NCBI RefSeq assembly: GCF_000422805.1
Contig: NZ_KE383925.1
Span: forward strand, 221,234-285,233
Length of the DNA stretch: 64,000 nt
From: Nocardioides halotolerans DSM 19273
GTDB taxonomy: Bacteria > Actinomycetota > Actinomycetes > Propionibacteriales > Nocardioidaceae
Reading direction: 5' to 3'
Shown piece after piece: positions 50,320 through 58,886 of this stretch (its first letter is position 1; each line of letters starts with the position of its first letter). Position numbers and translations under genes: made by a program. The notes beneath the pieces are model-generated. The model was not told the origin of the DNA, did not search any database, and saw only the letters and a program-made list of their open reading frames with translations.

Positions 50320-51864
50320 GTGACTGAAGAGGCCTGGCACGAGGCGCGTCTGATCCCAACATCCGGGATCTCTGGTGCGGATGAACAGGAGCGCCGCGCA
50401 ACATCAGCACTGCTCGCGGTGATGGGCATCGTCAAGGAGTTCAGCAAGACAGTCCTCGGACCTCTGGGTGCCCCCGCCGGCACGGTCGAGTGCTACATCG
50501 AAGTGCCGTTCTTGCTCGGCGAGAAGCGTTGCTATCCCGATGGGCTCATCCGGGTCACCCGCGGGTCGAGAACCTGGACGGCGCTGGTTGAGGTCAAGAC
50601 CGGCAAGAGCGAGCTCGAGCCACAGCAGCTTGAGAACTACCTCGACATCGCCCGCGAGCAGGGCTATGACGCCCTGATCACAATCAGCAATGAGATCCCG
50701 CCGGTAGCGGGGCAGCACCCCACCAAGGTCGACAAGCGCAAGCTCCGCAAGGTCGAGCTCCACCACTGGTCGTGGACCTATCTGCTCTCAACGGCGGTGA
50801 TGCAGAAGGAGCACCGTGGCGTCTCCGACCCCGAGCAGGCCTGGATCCTCGGGGAGCTCATCCGATACCTCGAGCACCCGCGGTCCGGAGCGATGGAGCT
50901 CGACGACATGGGCCAGCATTGGGTCCCGGTCCGCGAAGCAGTCACCGCCGGCACCCTTCGTGCCACCGACAAGGCCGCTCCCGAGGTCGTCGCCCGCTTC
51001 GACGCCCTGCTCCGCTACGCCAGCCTCCGTCTCGGCCGCCAGCTCGGCACAGAAGTCCTCCCAGTTCTCTCACGCCGCGAGCAGGCCGAACCAGGCCTCC
51101 GTGCCCAGACACTCCTGCAGGGCATGGTCGGCCAAGGACTGCTGACCGGTGCGATCCGGATCCCGCACGCCGTCGCGCCCATTCACGTCTCCGCCGACCT
51201 GCGCGCAGGCAGGGTCATTGTCTCTGTTGACATCGACGCACCCAAGGAAGGCCGAGCACAGACTCGCGTCAACTGGCTGGTCCGCCAGCTCACTGGCGCA
51301 CCAGACGCCGTACGCCTGGAGGCGTTCGCCGCGAACGCCCGCGGCGCCGGGGCCACCGAACTGCTGGGCAAGGTACGCGAAGACCCGACGCTCCTGATCG
51401 CCGACCCCAAGCGCGACTTGCGCAGCTTTCAGGTCGCTATGTCGGCACCCATGGGCGTCAAGCGAGGCCGCGGACGCGGAGGTTTCATCGACTCGGTCCT
51501 CGACCTCGTCGACGTCTTTTATGCCGAAGTCGTCCAGGACCTCAAGGCGTGGTCCGCTTCACCACCGCGGATGCGGGAACCGGTCGCCGTCCACGAGACT
51601 CCGTCAGCTCTGGTGTCGACGTCCCTGTCGTCACAAGATGGGCCATACGAAACCGACGACCCGGCGGCCGCCGCCACCGGTGACACCGGGCCGGACGCTG
51701 ACCCGGTTGGGTCCAGCCAGGGCGATCAGGCCGACGGGTTTTCGAGTGTCGCCGAGTCGCAGACCGACCGAGGTGCCGACGGCCTCGACGATGACTCGGC
51801 GGACGCGACCGCTATGCCGGGTGCGTCCCCGGACACTTCGGCGCAATCGCCCGGCTGGTCCTAG
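50320..51864 (+). CDS. PD-(D/E)XK nuclease-like protein
   Basis: This protein of about 514 aa has a restriction-endonuclease-like core in its first 125 residues: CYPDGLIRV (Asp74), ALVEVKTGK (Glu91 and Lys93) and a Q/N-rich helix after it. This is the PD...ExK arrangement of metal-dependent nucleases. The middle part is helical and of unknown fold; the last 70 residues are an acidic disordered tail. The GTG at 50320 follows AGGGAGG at eight bases, though an ATG at 50314 and an upstream ATG are possible. It lies between the lipoprotein and the NACHT gene. Confidence 0.78.
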   Translation: MTEEAWHEARLIPTSGISGADEQERRATSALLAVMGIVKEFSKTVLGPLGAPAGTVECYIEVPFLLGEKRCYPDGLIRVTRGSRTWTALVEVKTGKSELEPQQLENYLDIAREQGYDALITISNEIPPVAGQHPTKVDKRKLRKVELHHWSWTYLLSTAVMQKEHRGVSDPEQAWILGELIRYLEHPRSGAMELDDMGQHWVPVREAVTAGTLRATDKAAPEVVARFDALLRYASLRLGRQLGTEVLPVLSRREQAEPGLRAQTLLQGMVGQGLLTGAIRIPHAVAPIHVSADLRAGRVIVSVDIDAPKEGRAQTRVNWLVRQLTGAPDAVRLEAFAANARGAGATELLGKVREDPTLLIADPKRDLRSFQVAMSAPMGVKRGRGRGGFIDSVLDLVDVFYAEVVQDLKAWSASPPRMREPVAVHETPSALVSTSLSSQDGPYETDDPAAAATGDTGPDADPVGSSQGDQADGFSSVAESQTDRGADGLDDDSADATAMPGASPDTSAQSPGWS

Positions 51865-51947
51865 GTCCATCTGCCAATGTGGATCATCCGACGCCGGGAC
51901 AGTGAGGGCACCGAGTCGTCCGATTATGGCGACGAGGTGTAGACCTG

Positions 51948-54900
51948 ATGGCGATCAGCGTGGCAACGAAGAACGTGCTGTGGGGCAAGTCGCGGGACCA
52001 ATGCATGTTCCACGGTTGCTTTCAAGGCTCGTCAGTAGCGAATACTGACGCTGAGACCGGCGAGGTCTTCCACACCCCGGTGCTTGAGCACGCACACATC
52101 AGGTCCAAGAAGCCGAACGGACCCCGGTACGACGCCAACTATCCGAAAGAGAAGCTCGACAGCTTCGACAACCTCATTCTTCTCTGTCCCACCCATCACG
52201 GGCCGGTAGTCGACGCCGAGCAAGGTCGCGGGTTCACGGCTGCGGACCTGGAGAAAATGCGTGACGCCCACATCAAGGACTTCGATCGTTTGGAGGCGCT
52301 GGAGGGCACCCTCAACGCGTACCTCGGCGAGCAGTTCGGCGCTGACGACAAAATCCTGTTTGAGCAGGCCCAGTTGCGCGGGCCAACAGTTGAGTCCATG
52401 TTCGTGGACGTTCCCGTCACCTGTCGTAGCGACGTCAGGGTCGCGGAGCTCCTTGCGGGCATCGCTGCCCAGCACCCAGGTGATCTCGAGGCATCGGCTC
52501 GCTCCTCCGGACAGCCCGTAACCGGTGCAGCCCAGGCTCTCTTGAGTTCTGTTTGGAAGGGGAATGCGCTGCTCGTCGGCGGGCCAGGACAAGGGAAGTC
52601 GACCCTTCTGCAATACGTCTGCCAGTACCACCGTGCACGGCTCCTCAAGAGGGACGGCTACGCAGGAGACATAGAGAAGGTTGATGTCAGCGGTGCGCTG
52701 GCGCGGTATCCAATTCGCATCGACCTTCGGAAGTACGCAGAGTGGGCGCGCAAGGACGCGGCACGTCGCAGCAGCCGGCAGGACCAAGCAGCTCGCGGGC
52801 GAGGGCGTGGCCGCCAGAGCCAGCGCGGTCGTGTCTCTGCGGGCGCCGAGGAAGTTCAGTGGCGCACCATCGAAGAGTTCCTCGCTCACGACATCACCGA
52901 CCGTGCCGCCACCGGCTCGAGGTTCACGATCCGCGACCTCGGAACCATGATGTCGACTCGAGCCGTCCTTATCGCGCTCGACGGACTCGATGAAGTTGCA
53001 GACCTGAAAGAGCGCGAGCTCGTCAGCGAGTACACCGTTCAGTTGAACGATCGACTTCAGGGAGTCGCGAAAGACCTCGTCGTCCTCGTCGCAACTCGAC
53101 CCGGCGGAACCACGCCGCAGCTGTGGTCGTCCTCAGACTTCCCGCGCATGGATCTGCTACCGCTTTCGCAGGGGCTACGGCTCCAGTATCTGAGGCGCTG
53201 GTGCAGCGTCGCGGGCTTCGACGCGAAGAAGACGGAGGAGATGCAGGGCGAGTTCATGAAGAGCGCCGCACTGCCGCACATCCGCGACCTCGCCGCGTAT
53301 CCGATGCAGCTCGCCATCTTGCTGCACATGCTCTACAAGCAGCAGATCATGCCCGAGAAGCGCACCAAGTTGTACGACCTCTACTTCGATGCCTTCCTCA
53401 CCCGCGAGCAGGCCCATGACAAGGAGCCGCTCCTCGCATCCGAGCGACCGCTCATCGAACGAGTTCATGCCTACCTCGGCTGGTACATCCAGACCGAGAC
53501 TGAAGCAGGTCGCTGTCCAGGCTCCATCAGCGGCGCCACCCTCAGGCGCGAACTCCGACGCTTCCTTGCGGACCGCGACGGAGGACGGCGACTCGCAGAC
53601 AAGCTCTTCGACGCGTTCACCACTCGAATGTTGTGCCTCAACCCTCGAGAACACGATGCCTACCAGTTTGAGGTGCAGACACTGCGGGAGTACTTCACCG
53701 CAGTCCACGTGTTCGAACAAGCGGATACCAGCCTGCGTGACGACGTCCTTACGTCGATGCTTCGCCGTCCCTATTGGTCCAACGTCCTTCGGTTCTACGT
53801 CGGCAGGTACACCGACGGAGAAGTCCGTGGACTGAAGACGCTCTTCCAGGACGCAACCGAGGAGCCCCCGCTTGACGGCATGCCACTCGTTCGCGCCACC
53901 GCCGCGCAACTCCTCAACGATCGCGTCTACCAGGGACTGACGGCGAGGCCCTTCGAGGAGATTGTCGACTTCATTCTCGGAGGTTCGGGTGTCGTTCTCG
54001 CTGAAGACGGCCTCCTTGACGGCGGTGGAGGCGCACTAGTCTTCTCCGAGCACGCAGGGCGGACTCAAGCAGTCAAGCACCTAAAGAAGCGGCTTGAGGA
54101 GCCACAGTCGGCCGAGATGACTCGGGTCCTCTGTAACAACCTCGCTCGGCATGCTGAGCCTGAGGACGACCTCGACAAGTGGGCCAAAAAGACCTTCGAA
54201 GATGACGGTGTCTGGTTGAACATCGCGGCGCCACTCGGCATCTTGAACTCTGGCCTACCTGGCCAAGAGGTCCGGCTTGCCAAGGCAATGGTCGCGTTCA
54301 AGTCCGACACGCATTGGGCAAGCGAGCTCCTAGCACTCGGCAAGTGCATGACTCGGAACGACGCCGTGGTTGCCGCCATCGTTGACGACTTCAACGACGG
54401 TGCCTACGAACTCATTTGCAAAGGTCCCCTCCGTGCAAGCACGCCAGGCAGCATCGCCGCCCTTGCCTTGCGCGCGTTGGGTAGAGGGAGTGGCGAAGGT
54501 AGCGAGCCGGGCACCGGCCGTACGCGCGTCCGTTCTCGAACCGGTTCACGCAGCTACTCGGGCCTCGCGGCGGCGACGGCTAACCTTTCAGCACGCCCTC
54601 CGGACGGGACCGCCAAGGAGTGGGCCCAGGTCCTGGACGCGGTGGCCGAAATTTGGGGCAGCGGCTGGGTACTCAACCGTGCCACCAGCCTCACGCCGTC
54701 CGACGTCGACCTGAGCGTGGTTGCAGCCGTAATGAAGACTCCCGAAGCCGCGGCTGCCGCTAGAAATGTCTACGCGATGCACGAAAACCGGTCCAACCCG
54801 GGATGGTGGGCAGCCCAACTAGCTGCGGATGTCTGTGCTCGCGACCGAGCCCTCGCCATTCTGGGCCTGTTTGCCAACGCGCACGTTGCGGTCTTCGTTG

Positions 54901-55445
54901 AGAACTCGGCCGCCCTCAATGCCGTACTCGATTCGCTACCTGCCAAGTACTTCGCAGCAGTCCACGCGTCTCTCCTTGCGGACAGCCGACGGTTGACGGG
55001 CCGCCAACTCTTCATCGGCGATGCCGTCCGCAGGGCACCCACAAAGTTTGGCCCCCGAGCGCTTTGGCTCTTCCGGTACTGCGCCGCCGATTCTGGCGAC
55101 GAGCACATCGCCCGTGCCCTCAGCCAGGATCCGAACGGCACCGTTTCCGGTATCGGGGGAGTTGACCTGCGAGGACCCGTTACGTTCGTCGCTCATGCGA
55201 AGAAGTTGAAGCTGAACACCGTCCACGGCAAGCGATCCCTGCTGCCAACCGGAGGGTGGGCCAGCGACATTGAGTTGGTTTCCTTACGGAAGGCCGACAT
55301 CCGTACGGTCCTCGCTGCACCAATAGAGTGGCCGGCAGACATCGTTCACCTCGCGAGCCAAAAGGCCGCAGCGGAACTGGAATCCAAGAACAAGAATCTG
55401 CATGTGGTCGCTCTGGATGCCGGATGGTTCACGAGCGAAGACTGA
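51948..55445 (+). CDS. HNH-NACHT (NLR-like) protein
   Basis: This 1165-aa protein has three parts. The N-terminal HNH-like nuclease module shows C19/C24, LEHAHIRS (47-52) and DNLILLCPTHH (74-84). A NACHT NTPase follows, with GGPGQGKST (211-219) as Walker A and LIALDGLDEV (341-350) as Walker B. A low-complexity Arg/Gly insert lies between them (about 274-302). The C-terminal 700 residues are helical and repeat-like, suggesting a sensor. This is the layout of bacterial NLR-like antiphage proteins, in which ligand binding activates a nuclease. The start codon is uncertain only in detail. Confidence 0.88.
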   Translation: MAISVATKNVLWGKSRDQCMFHGCFQGSSVANTDAETGEVFHTPVLEHAHIRSKKPNGPRYDANYPKEKLDSFDNLILLCPTHHGPVVDAEQGRGFTAADLEKMRDAHIKDFDRLEALEGTLNAYLGEQFGADDKILFEQAQLRGPTVESMFVDVPVTCRSDVRVAELLAGIAAQHPGDLEASARSSGQPVTGAAQALLSSVWKGNALLVGGPGQGKSTLLQYVCQYHRARLLKRDGYAGDIEKVDVSGALARYPIRIDLRKYAEWARKDAARRSSRQDQAARGRGRGRQSQRGRVSAGAEEVQWRTIEEFLAHDITDRAATGSRFTIRDLGTMMSTRAVLIALDGLDEVADLKERELVSEYTVQLNDRLQGVAKDLVVLVATRPGGTTPQLWSSSDFPRMDLLPLSQGLRLQYLRRWCSVAGFDAKKTEEMQGEFMKSAALPHIRDLAAYPMQLAILLHMLYKQQIMPEKRTKLYDLYFDAFLTREQAHDKEPLLASERPLIERVHAYLGWYIQTETEAGRCPGSISGATLRRELRRFLADRDGGRRLADKLFDAFTTRMLCLNPREHDAYQFEVQTLREYFTAVHVFEQADTSLRDDVLTSMLRRPYWSNVLRFYVGRYTDGEVRGLKTLFQDATEEPPLDGMPLVRATAAQLLNDRVYQGLTARPFEEIVDFILGGSGVVLAEDGLLDGGGGALVFSEHAGRTQAVKHLKKRLEEPQSAEMTRVLCNNLARHAEPEDDLDKWAKKTFEDDGVWLNIAAPLGILNSGLPGQEVRLAKAMVAFKSDTHWASELLALGKCMTRNDAVVAAIVDDFNDGAYELICKGPLRASTPGSIAALALRALGRGSGEGSEPGTGRTRVRSRTGSRSYSGLAAATANLSARPPDGTAKEWAQVLDAVAEIWGSGWVLNRATSLTPSDVDLSVVAAVMKTPEAAAAARNVYAMHENRSNPGWWAAQLAADVCARDRALAILGLFANAHVAVFVENSAALNAVLDSLPAKYFAAVHASLLADSRRLTGRQLFIGDAVRRAPTKFGPRALWLFRYCAADSGDEHIARALSQDPNGTVSGIGGVDLRGPVTFVAHAKKLKLNTVHGKRSLLPTGGWASDIELVSLRKADIRTVLAAPIEWPADIVHLASQKAAAELESKNKNLHVVALDAGWFTSED

Positions 55446-55621
55446 TGGAGATTGGTCGTGCGGAAAGGACGCTTGCCCCCGGCCAGAGCACACCGTGGCG
55501 ATGCGTTTTGCATACCAGCGGTGGCTTGGTCCTTGGCTGAGTCCGGGGACCGGTGCCTGGATGTGGCGGTCGTTGCTCGTCAGGGCGGTTGGGCTCACGA
55601 ACTGTGGCAAATTGGTGTGGG

Positions 55622-57349
55622 TCATGCGGCCCGACGCCGACTCGTCCACCGGCGAAGGTCCGTCACGATGGGCGGTGCGCTCCGCAACAGGGTGAGGCCG
55701 GTGCCGAACGGCAGCGTGCGGATTCGTTCGGGAGGCATCACGTGCGCGCGCCGGACGGACCGCTGCAGGGATCGGGTGCCGTAGTCACTGATCGTCACTG
55801 TGTCGGAGCGCTCGTCGCGCTCACCGATAAGAATGGATAGTTCCTGGAGATCCTTCGAGGCGGATGCGCCGCCAAGGATGACCTTCACGATCGAGGCGTC
55901 CCAGATGGTGCTCGCGGCGTGGTCTCCCCACTTGTTCCGAGCCTGCGAGAGCGACTGGAGGACCGGCATCGTTGTGATGCCGGTTCCGCCGCCCTCCGCC
56001 ATCAGAACTGGCAGCGAGGGGAGCGGGGCGAGGTTGCCGATCTCGTCGAGCGCCAACAGGAGCGGGGGATCAAGCCGTGCGCCAGTGGAGCCGGCCGCGA
56101 GGTGCCGAGCGACTTCGGTGAGGTCCTCCATGAAGGCCGCCACGAGGGGCCATGAAGCGCCAGCGCCGGCGCCGGTCGCTAGCAGGTACAGCGTGCCGTT
56201 CTCCACAAGGAAATCGCGCGGATCGAAGGCGTCGTCCGGGTCGGGACTGACGGCTTCGAGCACAGCGGGATCGGCCAGGCACGCGAGAGCTTGGCTGACC
56301 GCCATCCAGATCGAGTCCCGAGTCCGTGGATCGGAGTTGATCATCCCGTCTAGAGAGTCCGCCCAACCAGGCGCAGCTTGCGGTCGGCTGGCGAGGATGC
56401 CGACCGCGTCGGTTGCCGCCGCGGGTGACAGCGACCATTCGAAGAGCGCACGAGTCGGGAGCCGCTCGATCGCTGCCGCGTGGAGCAGCGATTGGATTGC
56501 CGACCTGGCCTTGCCTTCCCAGAAGCCGCCGGACTCGACTCCGCCGGCCGAGAGCCCAGTTGTTGACGCGAGGCCGGCCGCTCGGATCATCGCGGTCAGC
56601 GGGTGTTGACACCCTCGGATAGGCGACCAACGAACGCCGGCCCTGCCGACACCCGGTAGGCCCGCGGTCAGGCGCTGCGGGTCGAAGACTGCCACGGGTC
56701 CGCGTTCCTTGCGGGCGTTGATCGTGGCGACGATGTTGTCCGGCCTGGTGGATGTTGTGACCACGGCACCGGGCGCGTCGAGGATCGCATTGACGACCAG
56801 ATGTAGTCCCTTGCCAGAGCGCGGCGGCCCGATGACGAGGATCGAATCCTCCACCGAGGCCCATATCTCTCGGCCGCAACTGTGTCCGAGCAGGTACCCG
56901 ACATCCTCAGGCCTCGCGCGCCCCATCGAGGGGCGCAGGATCTCGCCCCGTCGTACGAGCGCCTTCCTCGACGCCGCCGCGTCGATGTCGCGACGCGTGG
57001 CGATGCCCTGGATCTTGTGGGGATTGTGCTGGCTTCGGTGACCGGTTCGCGCGATCAGTGTCCAAAGGGCCCAGGCCGCGCCGGCAGCAAGGGTGATCGT
57101 GGCAGTGACCGCGAGCCAGTACACCGCGGGGGAGAGCGCGGGTGTGCCGAGGGCGATGCCGGGCCGCCTTGGGTCTGCGAAGACCCGGAGCCCGCTGGCG
57201 ATGCCTCCGCTCGGACCCGGCTCGCGGGCTACAAACGCGGCGAGTTCTCCCGCGATCCCGAGTGCGAGCGCCACGGCGAAGAGCGCGGCGAGCCCGATCA
57301 GTGCGAGGTTGACCAGTTGGTCGTTCGCGCTGCGGGTGCTGGGGCTCAC
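55622..57349 (-). CDS. VirD4/TraG-like type IV coupling protein
   Basis: This 575-aa protein has two N-terminal membrane helices (about residues 12-40 and 76-100), then an ATPase domain with Walker A IGPPRSGKGLHLV (about 174) and Walker B PPLLLALDEIGNL near 420. The C-terminal part has VGKVILGG-like and SKDLQELSILIGE stretches seen in TraM-recognition-domain coupling proteins. It recruits the relaxase-DNA complex to the secretion channel. It is the last gene of the conjugation operon; its ATG overlaps the preceding stop. The 176 bases on its left hold no supportable gene. Confidence 0.9.
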   Translation of the reverse strand: MSPSTRSANDQLVNLALIGLAALFAVALALGIAGELAAFVAREPGPSGGIASGLRVFADPRRPGIALGTPALSPAVYWLAVTATITLAAGAAWALWTLIARTGHRSQHNPHKIQGIATRRDIDAAASRKALVRRGEILRPSMGRARPEDVGYLLGHSCGREIWASVEDSILVIGPPRSGKGLHLVVNAILDAPGAVVTTSTRPDNIVATINARKERGPVAVFDPQRLTAGLPGVGRAGVRWSPIRGCQHPLTAMIRAAGLASTTGLSAGGVESGGFWEGKARSAIQSLLHAAAIERLPTRALFEWSLSPAAATDAVGILASRPQAAPGWADSLDGMINSDPRTRDSIWMAVSQALACLADPAVLEAVSPDPDDAFDPRDFLVENGTLYLLATGAGAGASWPLVAAFMEDLTEVARHLAAGSTGARLDPPLLLALDEIGNLAPLPSLPVLMAEGGGTGITTMPVLQSLSQARNKWGDHAASTIWDASIVKVILGGASASKDLQELSILIGERDERSDTVTISDYGTRSLQRSVRRAHVMPPERIRTLPFGTGLTLLRSAPPIVTDLRRWTSRRRAA

Positions 57350-57804
57350 GTCGTTGCCTCGACGGGCGCGACCGCGAGCGAGGTCAGGCCGAGGAGCACC
57401 AAGCCGTTGCGCGACGCGGCCAGCAGGGCCGGGGGGAGGTTGATGGTGGCATTCCCATCCGCGTCGGCCTGCTGACGTGCCACGACGCAGGCGAGTGCGA
57501 CCTGTTCACCTGGACGGAAGCCGGCGCCGGCGAGTGCGGAAGCTGGTGCCTTCGGCGCAGAGTTGGTCGGCTCGGCGAGCTGTGGGGGAGTCTCGATGTC
57601 GGAGTACGTCGTGCCGTCGGCTTCATGGACCTCGACCCGCACGGCGGTTTCGAGCCTCGTGGTGATCTCGTCGAGGACCGCCCGCACGTCGTCGCGGGAC
57701 AGGGATCGGTCGTCGGCGTATGGCTGGCCGTCAACGCTGACCCTCAGCTGGCCTCCGCCGTCGATCTCGAACCGGACCGTGGTGAGGACGACTGGGACCT
57801 TCAC
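57346..57804 (-). CDS. Hypothetical conjugation-operon protein
   Basis: This 152-aa protein starts with a GTG that overlaps the stop of the upstream ArdC-like gene. It begins with a beta-hairpin-rich stretch (TTVRFEIDGGGQLRVSVDGQ) and has an acidic middle part. I see no membrane segment and no named family. Overlaps with both neighbours place it firmly in the transfer operon. Confidence 0.7.
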   Translation of the reverse strand: MKVPVVLTTVRFEIDGGGQLRVSVDGQPYADDRSLSRDDVRAVLDEITTRLETAVRVEVHEADGTTYSDIETPPQLAEPTNSAPKAPASALAGAGFRPGEQVALACVVARQQADADGNATINLPPALLAASRNGLVLLGLTSLAVAPVEATT

Positions 57805-58886
57805 CGTCCGATGACCGATCCGTCGCGGCGCGTGGCCGCGACGACAGGCGTAACCCCGGCTCGATGACCCGGGGCGTCCTGGTGGAGACCTGGCGGGTTG
57901 CCGTCGCCGACCTTTTGCGTGTCGAGTTTGTCGAGGATCCCAAGCGCGGTGGTCCGCACCCGCTCGGCCGTCGACTGGACGACCTCGACTGGCGTCCTGC
58001 CGGAGACGCTCGCCGCCCACGTTGAGACGTAGGGAATGGTGTACGACGAGGTGTCGAGCCCATGCGCAGCCCCGACCATGAGCGCGATCGACTCTGCTTC
58101 GACCTCGGCGATGCCGCGGTGCAGCGTCGCGTCGGCGGCGAGGTCCGTCGACATGACTTTGTCGCGAGGAGTGTGAAGGAGGACGTGCCCGAGTTCGTGG
58201 GCGAGTGTCTTCACCTGGGCGGCGTCGTCCATGTCCATGCGGACCGACACCTCGCGGGTGAGGAAGTCGGTCAGTCCGTTGGCGCCTCCGATTGCTGCAG
58301 CGGACGAGACCAGTCGGAGCTCGAACCCGAGGGCGGTGATCTGATCAGCCAGGCCGTCCCACAGGCCGTCCGGAGCGAGACCCTGGAGCAGGTCCGGTCG
58401 GGGCAGTTCCGGCACCGGGTCTCCCGCGGTCTGGGACACGTCCCAGACTTGAGCGGGCTTGAGGCCGATGAGCTTCGTCTGCACCTTCTCACCGAACCCA
58501 GGCTTCTCGCCGCGGGCGAGCCGCCGCCAAGAAGTCGCATCCGACGGGTTCGGGGACGCGAATCGCGCGGTCACCGGCGCGAGGATCCCGTACCCCTGTT
58601 GCCCCTTGACGACGTGGCGCCCGAGGGAGAGCCACTGGTGGAAGCCCGCGACGTAGCTCGGCGTGGGCTCCGGCACCCGACCTTCGTTGTACGCCGCGTA
58701 GTGCTGCGCCTGGATGAGCATGCTGTTGTTGAAGCTCCGTGAGCGAAACTGGGCGGCGAACGTCAGCGCGCGCTTCCAGTCCTCGCCGGTGACGAGCGCA
58801 GCCACCGACTCCGAGAGCTGCTGCTGCAGCGCCTCGAGCTTCGTTTCCCGTGCTGCTCGCGCCCTGGTCTGAGTGGTCACGTTCAC
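57801..58886 (-). CDS. ArdC-like antirestriction protein with metallopeptidase motif
   Basis: This 361-aa protein joins an N-terminal ArdC-type single-strand DNA-binding domain (about 35-150, with FRSRSFNNSMLIQAQ and RHVVKGQQGYGILAP) to an ImmA/IrrE-like zinc metallopeptidase (VKTLAHELGHVLLH, His230-Glu231 and His234). ArdC proteins of conjugative plasmids bind single-stranded DNA and blunt restriction on entry. It sits between the VirB4-like and coupling-protein genes and overlaps both, suggesting co-delivery or early expression with transfer. Confidence 0.88.
   Translation of the reverse strand: MNVTTQTRARAARETKLEALQQQLSESVAALVTGEDWKRALTFAAQFRSRSFNNSMLIQAQHYAAYNEGRVPEPTPSYVAGFHQWLSLGRHVVKGQQGYGILAPVTARFASPNPSDATSWRRLARGEKPGFGEKVQTKLIGLKPAQVWDVSQTAGDPVPELPRPDLLQGLAPDGLWDGLADQITALGFELRLVSSAAAIGGANGLTDFLTREVSVRMDMDDAAQVKTLAHELGHVLLHTPRDKVMSTDLAADATLHRGIAEVEAESIALMVGAAHGLDTSSYTIPYVSTWAASVSGRTPVEVVQSTAERVRTTALGILDKLDTQKVGDGNPPGLHQDAPGHRAGVTPVVAATRRDGSVIGR

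Noticed and set aside
55446..55784. Overlapping short frames between the NACHT and VirD4-like genes
   Set aside because: They run into the end of the VirD4-like gene on the opposite strand, and none has a good start or a coding signature.
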